Assembly (NCBI GenBank): GCA_043748985.1
Contig: JAYVEG010000125.1
Coordinates: 1 to 14,284 of the forward strand
Direction: 5' to 3'
Length of the DNA: 14,284 nucleotides
Source: JBBROS01 sp043748985
GTDB taxonomy: Bacteria; Pseudomonadota; Alphaproteobacteria; Acetobacterales; Acetobacteraceae
In this document: positions 1 to 6,837 of the stretch, in pieces
Layout of the letters: each line of letters starts with the position of its first letter
Numbering within the stretch: the first letter of the stretch is position 1
The notes under the pieces: generated by a model
The model's input: only the letters and a program-made list of their open reading frames with translations
What the model was told of the DNA's origin: nothing
Databases searched by the model: none
Position numbers and translations under genes: made by a program

Positions 1-779
1 ATCGCCCCCTCGGGTACCGCGTCCCCGATCACCTCGCCCACGAATCGTCGCGCCAGGGCTGTCTGCGGCCGCGTAAACACCTCGAATACCCGCCCCTGCT
101 CAATGATCCTGCCCTGCTCCAGCACCGCAACCTCGTCGCACACCGCTTTCACGACGGCCATTTCGTGCGTAATCAGAAGCACAGTCAGGTTCAGCCGGTC
201 CCGCAAGGTTCGAAGCAGCTGCAGGATGTCAGCCGTCGTCTCAGGATCAAGCGCGCTCGTCGCCTCATCGCACAGCAGCAGCAGCGGCCGGGTCGCCAGC
301 GCGCGCGCAATCCCTACACGCTGCTTCTGCCCGCCCGACAGCTGGGCCGGATACGCGGCGGCCTTGTCCGACAAGCCCACGAACCCCAGCAGCTCCGTCA
401 CGCGCGCCGCCCGCTCCCGTGCCGGAATCCCCGCAATCTCGAGTGCGAGAGCCACATTGCCAGCGACCGTCCGGCCCGAAAGCAGGTTGAAGTGCTGGAA
501 GATCATTCCAATCTGCCGCCGCGCGACGCGGAGAGCGTCTCGCCCCAGGCCTGTTAACTCCTGCCCGGCCACGACGACGCGACCGCTGTCCGGCCTTTCC
601 AGCAGGTTCACGCACCGGATCAACGTCGATTTCCCCGCCCCTGACGGACCGATCACACCCAAAATCCGGCCCGCCTCGATCGACAGCGATATACCGTCCA
701 ACGCCGCCATCGCGTTGCCGCCTGCGGTTGGAAACGACTTGTGAACCGTATCGAGCTGAACCAGCGCGTCGCCTGGCAT
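1..779 (-). CDS. metN: Methionine-type ABC importer ATP-binding subunit (MetN), C-terminus cut by window edge
   Basis: This is the cytoplasmic ATPase that powers MetNIQ-type uptake of methionine or related substrates. The ATG at 777-779 gives 259 residues before the window ends. Visible motifs, in order, are Walker A GPSGAGKS (44-51), Q-loop FQHFN (94-98), ABC signature LSGGQ (147-151), Walker B LLLLCDE (166-172) followed by ATSALDPET, and the H-loop histidine H205 in LLITHEM. The stretches STLIRCVNLLERP, RRQIGMIFQHFNLLS and CDEATSALDPETT closely match E. coli MetN as I remember it, which separates it from other amino-acid ABC ATPases. MetN is usually about 340 residues with a C-terminal regulatory domain; that part, and any metI or metQ, would lie left of the window. 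No clear Shine-Dalgarno precedes the ATG. The gene diverges from the TRAP operon. The family call is firm; the actual substrate is inferred. Confidence 0.93.
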   Translation of the reverse strand, partial: MPGDALVQLDTVHKSFPTAGGNAMAALDGISLSIEAGRILGVIGPSGAGKSTLIRCVNLLERPDSGRVVVAGQELTGLGRDALRVARRQIGMIFQHFNLLSGRTVAGNVALALEIAGIPARERAARVTELLGFVGLSDKAAAYPAQLSGGQKQRVGIARALATRPLLLLCDEATSALDPETTADILQLLRTLRDRLNLTVLLITHEMAVVKAVCDEVAVLEQGRIIEQGRVFEVFTRPQTALARRFVGEVIGDAVPEGA

Positions 780-908
780 GGGCGGTATTCCAGGGATGAC
801 CTTCGCGGCATGGCTAGGGCCGCGTTCGAATGGCGTCAACGCCGCTTGCACGTGCGACATCTGCACCGTATTCCAGCACTAAACAAAAGCCGTGACAGGG
901 AGAAGACG
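780..908. promoter_or_regulatory. Divergent control region between metN and the TRAP operon
   Basis: The 129 bases separate two divergent start codons and must hold both promoters. The 9-mer GTATTCCAG occurs twice in direct orientation, at 785-793 and 868-876. A perfect 8-bp palindrome GCACGTGC lies at 848-855 and a TTCGAA palindrome at 825-830. For dctP only a weak candidate is seen (TTGCAC at 846-851, 17-base spacer, TATTCC at 869-874, three of six matches in each box). I saw no S-adenosylmethionine riboswitch pattern on the metN side. Which of these elements is functional is not known. Confidence 0.5.
811..839 (-). promoter_or_regulatory. Candidate sigma-70-like promoter for metN
   Basis: On the minus strand, TTGACG (834-839, five of six matches to the -35 consensus) is followed after 17 bases by TAGCCA (811-816). 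The -10 box matches poorly, two of six, so the call rests on the -35 and the spacing. It would start transcription about 25 bases before the metN ATG. Confidence 0.3.
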
Positions 909-1922
909 ATGTTGATCACTCGCCGTGCTACTCTATCGGGCATCGCAGCTGCAGGCTTTGCCTCCACGGCCGCCCGTGCAGCAACCCGCACGCTGAAGAT
1001 CAGCCATCAATTCCCCGGCGGCACCCTTGAGCAGGGCGACTTCCGCGACCGCCTGGCCCGGCGTTTCGCCGCCGAGGTGCAGAAGCGCACGAACGGTGAA
1101 TTAGGGTTCGAGATCTATCCCGGCTCCTCCCTTATGAAGACAGTCGCCCAGTTTTCCGCCCTGCGCCGCGGCGCGCTCGACATGACCGTCTATCCGCTCG
1201 CCTATGCAGGAGGGGAGGTGCCCGAGGTCAACATCGGCCTCATGCCCTGCCTGGTGACGACTTATGAGCAGGGCATGGCCTGGAAGACGCAGCCGATCGG
1301 ACAGGAACTGACGGCGCTACTCGACAAGCGGGGCGTCAAGATCGTGACCTGGGTCTGGCAGGCGGGCGGCACCGCCAGCCGCACCACTCCAGTCGTGCAG
1401 CCCGATGACGTCAAGGGGCTCAAGGTCCGCGGCGGCTCCCGCGAGATGGACCTGATGCTCAAGCAGGCCGGCGGCATCATCAGCTCCGTTCCCAGCAACG
1501 AGATCTATGCCGCGATGCAGACTGGCACGCTCGACGCAGCCGTCACGTCCAGCACCAGCCTGATTTCCTTCCGCCTCGAAGAGATCAGCAAGGCCGTCAC
1601 GACCGGAAAGGCTGGTAGTTTCTGGTTCATGTTCGAGCCTCTGCTGATGAGCAAGCTGGTGTTCGAGAGCCTGCCCGAGGCCCAGCAGAAGGTGATCATG
1701 CAAGTGGGCACCGAACTCGAGGCATTTGGACTGGAGGCTGCCAAATCCGACGACGACGATCTCGCTCGCGTCTACGCCAAGGTGGGCGTGACCGCAAAGG
1801 AGATGAACACCGAGGCCATCGGCAAGTGGAAGGCACTCGCCCAGCAGACGGCCTGGAAAGACTTTGCGGATCGTAATGCCGCCTGCGCAGCGCTGCTGAA
1901 GCTCGCCGAAGCCGTGGCGTGA
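909..1922 (+). CDS. dctP: TRAP transporter substrate-binding receptor, DctP family
   Basis: This is the periplasmic receptor that captures an organic acid and hands it to the DctQM membrane complex; TRAP systems are driven by an ion gradient, not ATP. The ATG at 909 is chosen because AGGGAG (897-902) sits six bases upstream and because the protein then opens with an export signal. Residues 3-6 (ITRR) followed by ATLSG and a hydrophobic Ala-rich stretch resemble a twin-arginine signal, with probable cleavage after ARA at residue 24. The 337-residue length is normal for the family. Family hallmarks are KISHQFPGGT near the mature N-terminus, GLKVRGG with R174 (the arginine that normally pairs with the substrate carboxylate), and PSNEIYAAMQTGTLDAA. 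The open frame continues upstream to 741, but that extension overlaps metN antisense and lacks a signal. The ligand is unknown. First gene of a three-gene operon. Confidence 0.93.
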   Translation: MLITRRATLSGIAAAGFASTAARAATRTLKISHQFPGGTLEQGDFRDRLARRFAAEVQKRTNGELGFEIYPGSSLMKTVAQFSALRRGALDMTVYPLAYAGGEVPEVNIGLMPCLVTTYEQGMAWKTQPIGQELTALLDKRGVKIVTWVWQAGGTASRTTPVVQPDDVKGLKVRGGSREMDLMLKQAGGIISSVPSNEIYAAMQTGTLDAAVTSSTSLISFRLEEISKAVTTGKAGSFWFMFEPLLMSKLVFESLPEAQQKVIMQVGTELEAFGLEAAKSDDDDLARVYAKVGVTAKEMNTEAIGKWKALAQQTAWKDFADRNAACAALLKLAEAVA

Positions 1923-1932
1923 GGGTCCTGCC

Positions 1933-2517
1933 ATGAGCACCCACGGGATCGATGCAGCCTCGGGTGCGATTCCCACGACCGACGTTCCACGCACCGGCGT
2001 GCTCGGCGCCATTCAGGCGTTGGTCGGTGTGGTCAATGGCGCCATGGCCGTCCTATCCGCCATCGCGATCGCGGCTGCCGGTGTCGTGCTGACATGGGAG
2101 GTCGGGGGCCGGTACTTCTTCAGCACGGCGTCCGACTGGCAGGACGAGATGAGCACCTTCCTGCTGATCGGTGCCACCTTCGTGTCGGCTGCATGGGTTC
2201 AGGCCCGGCGCGGCCACGTCGCCATCGATGCCCTCGCCGCCATCCTGCCGCCCGCTGCCGACCGCATCAGGCGCTGGCTTGCGGACCTTCTCAGCCTGGT
2301 CTTCGTCAGCTTCTTCGCATGGAAATGCCTCGGCCTCCTGCGAGAGGCGCTGGAAGACGGCCAAACCACGCCCTCCGCCTGGGGCCCCCCGCTCTGGATC
2401 CCCTACGGCTGCATGACGGCCGGCATGGCCCTGCTAGCAGTCCAACTCCTGTTGCAGGTCCTCGGCAGTCGCCACGGCCGGTCCCAACCGGCCCATCTCG
2501 CACCCTCGCACCGGTAA
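1933..2517 (+). CDS. dctQ: TRAP transporter small membrane subunit, DctQ family
   Basis: This is the small integral membrane partner of DctM, required for TRAP uptake. The 194 residues contain four likely membrane segments at about 28-55, 72-91, 113-135 and 153-177. The family signature is visible as SDWQDEMSTFLLIGATF (67-83) followed by the basic loop ARRGHVAID (91-99). The N-terminal 25 residues before the first helix are longer than in many DctQ proteins and are predicted to be cytoplasmic. The ATG lies ten bases after the dctP stop. Its ribosome binding site, GAGGG at 1921-1925, overlaps that stop codon, so dctP and dctQ are probably translationally coupled. Sequence similarity within this family is always low; the assignment rests on the signature, topology and position between dctP and dctM. 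Confidence 0.9.
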   Translation: MSTHGIDAASGAIPTTDVPRTGVLGAIQALVGVVNGAMAVLSAIAIAAAGVVLTWEVGGRYFFSTASDWQDEMSTFLLIGATFVSAAWVQARRGHVAIDALAAILPPAADRIRRWLADLLSLVFVSFFAWKCLGLLREALEDGQTTPSAWGPPLWIPYGCMTAGMALLAVQLLLQVLGSRHGRSQPAHLAPSHR

Positions 2518-2526
2518 TATCGTCCC

Positions 2527-3876
2527 ATGGATACGCTTCAAATCGGCCTGCTATACGGCGGCGCCACGATCGTGGCTTTGTTCTCCGGCATGCCGATCGC
2601 CTTTGCTCTCGGTGGCGTGGCGACCGTGTTCATGCTGATGTTCATGCCGGCCGCCTCGCTCGATACGATCGCCCAGAACGTCTACGAAGAGCTGGCCAGC
2701 ATCACCCTGCTGACCATCCCGCTGTTCATCCTGAAGGGCGCCGCGATCGGGAAATCCAGGGCCGGCAAGGACCTTTACGACGCCCTGCACACCTGGTTGC
2801 ATCGCGTGCCTGGTGGTCTCGGCGTTGCGGTCGTGCTGGCCTGCGGCCTGTTCGCGGCAATGGCCGGCAGTTCGCCCGCCACCTGCAGCGCCATCGGCAG
2901 CTCCGGCATTCCCGAGATGCGTCGACGTGGCTACTCACCGGGTTTCGCAGCCGGGCTGGTGGCAGCCGGCGGAACCTTGGGCATCCTGCTGCCCCCCAGC
3001 ATCGTGCTGATCCTCTACGCCGTCGCGGCCGAGCAATCCCTGGGTCGTCTCTTCCTCGCCGGCATCGGTCCCGGCCTTCTGCTGGTCGGGATGTTTGCCG
3101 GCTACGCTGTGCTGCGTTGGCGCAAGGAGTTTGCAAACGCGACAGTCGATGCCGCCTCCGGCAGCGTCAGGAGCGAGATCCTCCGGCAGGACACCTACAC
3201 CTTCGGCCAGAAGCTCGCGGCCCTGCCCCGTGTCCTCCCGTTCCTCGTTCTCCTGACCGGCGTCATGGTCGCCCTCTACGGCGGCATCGCCACCCCCAGT
3301 GAGACCGCCGGCCTCGGTGCCGTCCTCGCCCTGGCGCTGATCGCCGTCGTCTATGGCGCCTTCCGCCTGTCCGACATCAAGCCCATCTTCGCCGGCACGC
3401 TCGGCGAAAGCGGCATGCTGCTCCTGATCATCGGGATGAGCCTGCTCTACAGCTATGTCATGAGCTACCTCCACATCAGCCAGGGTGCGGCAGGCTGGAT
3501 CGTGGGCCTGCATCTCGGAAAATGGCTGCTTCTTGCCGCCATCCTGCTGCTGGTCGTGGTGCTCGGCTTCTTCCTTCCCCCGGTTTCCATCATCCTCATG
3601 ACAGCGCCCATCATCCTGCCGCCGCTGCGGGACGCCGGCTTCGACCTGATCTGGTTCGGCGTCGTGATGGCAGTCGTCATGGAGATGGGGCTCATCCATC
3701 CGCCGGTTGGACTCAACATCTTTGTCATCAACCGGATCGCGCCCGACATCGGCCTGGGCCCGATCATCCGGGGCACCATCCCCTTCGTCATCCTCATGGC
3801 CATTGCCGTCGTCATCCTGTCATTCGTGCCCGGCATCGCCATGGGCCTGCCGAACCTCGTCTACGGGGTGAAGTAA
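2527..3876 (+). CDS. dctM: TRAP transporter large membrane subunit, DctM family
   Basis: This is the transport channel of the TRAP system, a member of the ion transporter superfamily. The 449 residues are slightly longer than the common 425-430 and are hydrophobic almost throughout, consistent with 11-12 membrane segments. DctM hallmarks are an N-terminal GMPIAFALGG, the segment AGSSPATCSAIGSSGIPEM (about 116-134), GYSPGFAAGLVAAGGTLG running into LLPPS at 154-158, GIATPSETAGLGA in the middle, and the C-terminal PPVGLNIFVIN near a second re-entrant hairpin. The start is nine bases after the dctQ stop with no recognisable Shine-Dalgarno, so translation probably depends on coupling to dctQ. It is the last gene of the operon and converges on the leftward lipoprotein gene; only 39 bases separate the two stop codons. 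Confidence 0.95.
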   Translation: MDTLQIGLLYGGATIVALFSGMPIAFALGGVATVFMLMFMPAASLDTIAQNVYEELASITLLTIPLFILKGAAIGKSRAGKDLYDALHTWLHRVPGGLGVAVVLACGLFAAMAGSSPATCSAIGSSGIPEMRRRGYSPGFAAGLVAAGGTLGILLPPSIVLILYAVAAEQSLGRLFLAGIGPGLLLVGMFAGYAVLRWRKEFANATVDAASGSVRSEILRQDTYTFGQKLAALPRVLPFLVLLTGVMVALYGGIATPSETAGLGAVLALALIAVVYGAFRLSDIKPIFAGTLGESGMLLLIIGMSLLYSYVMSYLHISQGAAGWIVGLHLGKWLLLAAILLLVVVLGFFLPPVSIILMTAPIILPPLRDAGFDLIWFGVVMAVVMEMGLIHPPVGLNIFVINRIAPDIGLGPIIRGTIPFVILMAIAVVILSFVPGIAMGLPNLVYGVK

Positions 3877-3915
3877 GCGGAGCCGTCCGAGCGTCGCGAT
3901 ACCAGTTTCCAGTGG

Positions 3916-4767
3916 TCAGCTTGCTGGCGCGTGCCGCTGGATGAACGTCCAGACAGTGTCGAGTACCGGCGCGCGCCGTGCGAATAGCGGCGCGAATGCA
4001 GTCACAAGCCCGATATGACCAAGCGCCGGATAGATCTGGCTCTCGACCGGACCTCCAGCAGCCAATATTTTCCGGCTGAGGCTGACCGTGTTGGTCGGCC
4101 GTACGATCGTGTCGTCGGCCCCCGCCAGCAACAGCATCGGCGGATTGTGGCCGTCGACGTAGTTGATCGGCTGGCTGGCCGGCCCGTCATCGACCGGCGC
4201 GAAAACGGGTATGACGTCGGGATCGACAATGGGCAGGAAATCGTAGGGGCCCGCCAGCCCCACGATCCCTGCCAGGCGTTCACGATCAATGCCCACCTTA
4301 GCCAAATAATGCGGGTCCAGCGCCAGCATTGCCGCATTATAGGCTCCGGCCGAGTGTCCTACGACGAAGACGGATCGCGGATCTGCCCCCAAAGCTCGGG
4401 CATGTTCCACTGCCCAGGCGACGGCGGCGGCATTGTCATCCAGGAATGCCGGAAACTGCACCTGAGGATACATCCGGTAGTTCGGCACCACCACCACAGC
4501 ACCGCGACTTGCCAAGGGAAGCGCCACGAAGGGATAAATGGATTTGTCGCCGGTCCGCCAACTGCCCCCGAACAGGAACACAACGAGTGGTCCGGACGGA
4601 TGGGGCGGTCGATAGACGTCCATCGTCATATGTGGCCCGGCGCCATAGGCGACATCGCGTTCGATTGTGGTTCCATCCGACGGAACGGTCGCGTTCAACA
4701 AGTCGGCCGGGCCGCACCCGGCCAACGCCAGCAACACCGCACCAAGGACCCTCCGCATCAACCCCAT
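3916..4767 (-). CDS. Lipoprotein alpha/beta-hydrolase (carboxylesterase/lipase-like)
   Basis: This is a probable serine esterase anchored in the cell envelope. The 283-residue product begins with a short basic N-terminus and hydrophobic core ending in the lipobox LAGC (residues 15-18), so C18 should be lipidated after signal peptidase II cleavage. The hydrolase domain shows MDVYRP (49-54), an oxyanion-region FGGSW (66-70) where many relatives have HGGG, PNYRMYP, the nucleophile elbow GHSAG with S139, an acidic residue in AGADDT (D218 or D219), and H251 in LGHIG. Together these give a complete Ser-Asp-His triad. The ATG at 4765-4767 lies inside the end of crcB, overlapping it by ten bases, with GGGGA seven bases upstream. 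It is the third gene of the binding-protein/crcB unit. Short-chain esters or envelope glycan esters are possible substrates; none is indicated directly. Confidence 0.85.
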   Translation of the reverse strand: MGLMRRVLGAVLLALAGCGPADLLNATVPSDGTTIERDVAYGAGPHMTMDVYRPPHPSGPLVVFLFGGSWRTGDKSIYPFVALPLASRGAVVVVPNYRMYPQVQFPAFLDDNAAAVAWAVEHARALGADPRSVFVVGHSAGAYNAAMLALDPHYLAKVGIDRERLAGIVGLAGPYDFLPIVDPDVIPVFAPVDDGPASQPINYVDGHNPPMLLLAGADDTIVRPTNTVSLSRKILAAGGPVESQIYPALGHIGLVTAFAPLFARRAPVLDTVWTFIQRHAPAS

Positions 4768-5135
4768 TCGCTATTCCCCAACATCCAGCCGGCCCATACT
4801 GCCAAGAGGCACAATGCGAACGACAGCCCGGCGTAGCCCAACGCAGCGCCGACCCGGCCCGTTTGGAGCAGTTCGAAGGTCTGAAGGCTGAACGACGAGA
4901 ACGTCGTAAAACCCCCGCAGATACCAACCATGACGAACGCCCGGAACGCTGCATGCTCGCGCGCATCCGTAGCGGCACCTGCGGCACCGATCGCTATGCT
5001 GCCGAGGACATTGATCAACAGCGTTCCCCATGGGAACGAAGGCCCCAGCAGCCACCCGACCAGGATCGCCAGCCAATAGCGCGCCAGACCGCCCAACGCG
5101 CTGCCGAGCAGGACCCAGGCCGAGAGAGACGCCAA
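4758..5135 (-). CDS. crcB: Fluoride ion channel CrcB/Fluc
   Basis: CrcB is a small dual-topology membrane channel that expels fluoride from the cytoplasm. The 125 residues form four predicted membrane helices. Diagnostic motifs are GGLARY (15-20), GTLLINVLGS (37-46, with the conserved polar N42) and GICGGFTTFSSFS (71-83), which carries the phenylalanines and threonines that line the pore. Length is normal for the family. The start is taken as TTG at 5133-5135: an in-frame TAG lies two codons upstream, AAGGGG (5142-5147) is six bases before it, and the protein then starts like other CrcB proteins. That AAGGGG overlaps the last codons of the upstream binding-protein gene, implying coupled translation. 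No fluoride riboswitch was recognised upstream. A single-copy CrcB must form a homodimer, as in E. coli; a second crcB elsewhere cannot be excluded. Confidence 0.95.
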   Translation of the reverse strand: MASLSAWVLLGSALGGLARYWLAILVGWLLGPSFPWGTLLINVLGSIAIGAAGAATDAREHAAFRAFVMVGICGGFTTFSSFSLQTFELLQTGRVGAALGYAGLSFALCLLAVWAGWMLGNSEWG

Positions 5136-5138
5136 CCA

Positions 5139-6716
5139 CTACCCCTTCGTTACGTTCCAGAACAGCGGCGGCTGTCCTTTCAGGTGTCCTGTGATATTGG
5201 ACCGCCAGGCTGCGGACTGGAAGTACTGCCCCAGCGGCACGAACATCGCTTCAGTGAACGCCTGCTGTTGGATTTCGGATGCAAGCCGCCTCCGCTCCCC
5301 TTCGTCTGTAGCCTCGATCCAGGCGCTCCGAAGTCCCTCGATCGTCGGGTCCGTCGGCCATCCATACCAGGCCGCCCCGCCGGTGCCGCGCAGGCCGGGT
5401 GCAGCCAGCGGGTCCGTGTAGTCCAGCGCCGGGAAGGACGTGCAGAACAGCGACCACCCGCCCTTTTCCAACGGCTCCTTGCTGTTGCGGCGCTGCACCA
5501 CCGTTCCCCAGTCCATCGCTGCGTCGTCGACGGTCACGCCGATCCGCTTCAGAGTCGCCGCGCACACCTGGCTCATCGCGTCATAGAACGGCTGGTCCGT
5601 CGGGTGCAGCAGCACGACTCGTTCGCCCGCATAGCCCGACGCCTTCAGCATCGCCTTGACGTCCGTATCGGCGCGTCCGCCCACGCGATCCATGGCCGTG
5701 TCGTTGGCATAGGGTGTGCCGGGCAGGAAACATCCGACCGGTGCGTTGTAGGTGCTGGCGTCGTCGCCCATGACCGCTTGCATGACTTCCCGCGGGTCGA
5801 TCGCCGCCAAGATCGCCTGACGAAATCCGCGGTTCGCCGTGGCGCCATGCAGATGGTTGAAGCGCAGAACCGGGTACAGGCCATAAGGGTCGAGCCGCCC
5901 GACAACCACGTTCTTGTCGCGCTTCAACGTCGGGATAAGGTCGGGAATAGGCATCTCCAGCCAGTCGACTTCACCCGAGCGCAGGGCATTCGCCGCCGTG
6001 CCGGACTCCGGAATGATCCTCCACTCCACCCGATCCACAAGCGCCCGCTTCGCCCCCGCCACGCTGCTCGGTGCATCCTCGCGCGGCACATACTGTTCGA
6101 ACTTCGCGAACACGGCCCGGCTGCCGGACACGTACTCGTCCGCCACGAACCTAAACGGGCCGCTGCCCATCACTTCGGTCACCTGCTTGAACGGGTCCGT
6201 CGCCGCCAGCCGCTCCGGCATGATCACGGCCGGGCTTGGCTGCGTCTTGGCCAACGCGTTCAGCAAGGGCGGGAAGGGCCGCCTCAGCCGGATCACCAGC
6301 GTTCGGTCATCGGGCGCCTCCATCCCGTCCAGGATCGCGGCGATGGTGCCGCCCAGGCTGTCGCGCCGCATCCACCGGGCCAGCGAAGCGACACAGTCCC
6401 GCGCCAGCACCGGCGAGCCGTCGTGGAACCGCAACCCGTCCCGCAGCCGGATGGTCCATCGGCGGCCATCCTCCTCGACCCGATGGCCCTCGGCCATCTG
6501 CGGTTGCGGGCGCAGCGCATCGTCGGTGCCGTACAGCGTGTCGAAGACGAGATACGCGTAGTTGCGAGTGACCGTGGCCGTGGTCCAGATCGGATCCAGA
6601 CTTGTCAGGTTCGCCTGTGGGACGAAGATCAGGGTCCGGGCGCGTGCTGTCTGCGCAAGCGACGGCCGGGCCAGCAGTGCCCCGGCCGCAGCCCCCAGTA
6701 TCAGGCGTCTTTTCAC
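5139..6716 (-). CDS. ABC-type solute-binding protein, oligopeptide/nickel family 5 (SBP_bac_5)
   Basis: This is an exported solute receptor of the DppA/OppA/NikA cluster; such proteins normally deliver peptides, opines, glutathione or metal chelates to an ABC permease. The GTG at 6714-6716 is preferred because GGGGAG (6724-6729) is seven bases upstream and the protein then begins VKRRLILGAAAG, a signal peptide with probable cleavage after SLA at residue 21 and a possible twin-arginine character. The open frame extends to 6803, but that extension has no signal. The 525-residue product shows the family order: LTSLDPIWTTA near the N-terminus, YLVFDTLYG, MAEGHRVEEDGRRWTIRLRDGLRFHDG, GSGPFRF in the middle, FNHLHGATANRGFRQAIL, and a C-terminal WP..P..EGLRSAW segment. 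No permease or ATPase gene lies beside it; instead crcB and a lipoprotein hydrolase follow in the same unit. Its ligand is unknown. Confidence 0.9.
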   Translation of the reverse strand: MKRRLILGAAAGALLARPSLAQTARARTLIFVPQANLTSLDPIWTTATVTRNYAYLVFDTLYGTDDALRPQPQMAEGHRVEEDGRRWTIRLRDGLRFHDGSPVLARDCVASLARWMRRDSLGGTIAAILDGMEAPDDRTLVIRLRRPFPPLLNALAKTQPSPAVIMPERLAATDPFKQVTEVMGSGPFRFVADEYVSGSRAVFAKFEQYVPREDAPSSVAGAKRALVDRVEWRIIPESGTAANALRSGEVDWLEMPIPDLIPTLKRDKNVVVGRLDPYGLYPVLRFNHLHGATANRGFRQAILAAIDPREVMQAVMGDDASTYNAPVGCFLPGTPYANDTAMDRVGGRADTDVKAMLKASGYAGERVVLLHPTDQPFYDAMSQVCAATLKRIGVTVDDAAMDWGTVVQRRNSKEPLEKGGWSLFCTSFPALDYTDPLAAPGLRGTGGAAWYGWPTDPTIEGLRSAWIEATDEGERRRLASEIQQQAFTEAMFVPLGQYFQSAAWRSNITGHLKGQPPLFWNVTKG

Positions 6717-6742
6717 GTGATGTCTCCCCAGGCTTTTTGCCA

Positions 6743-6771
6743 ATGCTAGAGTAAGGGCCGCAAACCGACAA
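6743..6771 (-). promoter_or_regulatory. Candidate sigma-70-like promoter for the binding protein-crcB-hydrolase unit
   Basis: On the minus strand TTGTCG (6766-6771) is followed after exactly 17 bases by TAGCAT (6743-6748); each box matches four of six consensus positions. Transcription would start near 6735, leaving a leader of roughly 20 bases with the GGGGAG ribosome binding site. Such a short leader leaves no room for a riboswitch. Judged by eye only. Confidence 0.4.
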
Positions 6772-6777
6772 AATGCA

Positions 6778-6837
6778 TTGACGTGAGCACGCCGCCTTTG
6801 CAACGTTCATTGCTGGGCGCTTTGGGGTTGCTGACTG
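6778..6837 (+). promoter_or_regulatory. Probable upstream control region of the large glycosyltransferase gene
   Basis: TTGACG at 6778-6783 resembles a -35 box, but no convincing -10 follows at 16-18 bases. An interrupted palindrome CGTG-AG-CACG (6782-6791) overlaps the end of the hexamer and could be a regulator site. GGGG at 6824-6827, ten bases before the ATG at 6838, is the only ribosome binding site candidate. Confidence 0.3.

Noticed and set aside
780..908. S-adenosylmethionine riboswitch before metN
   Set aside because: The leader on the metN strand shows none of the conserved blocks I know for SAM-I or SAM-II, and the candidate promoter leaves a leader too short for one.
3877..3915. 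Bidirectional intrinsic terminator between dctM and the lipoprotein gene
   Set aside because: Only an imperfect six-pair stem around 3901-3916 with one mismatch and no T-run is visible.
4329..6749. 806-codon open frame on the plus strand
   Set aside because: It is antisense to the hydrolase, crcB and binding-protein genes, is Arg/His/Pro-rich with no recognisable domain, and is a high-GC reading-frame artefact.
6717..6837. Fluoride riboswitch controlling the crcB unit
   Set aside because: No conserved fluoride aptamer pattern was recognised, and the best promoter leaves only about 20 bases of leader.
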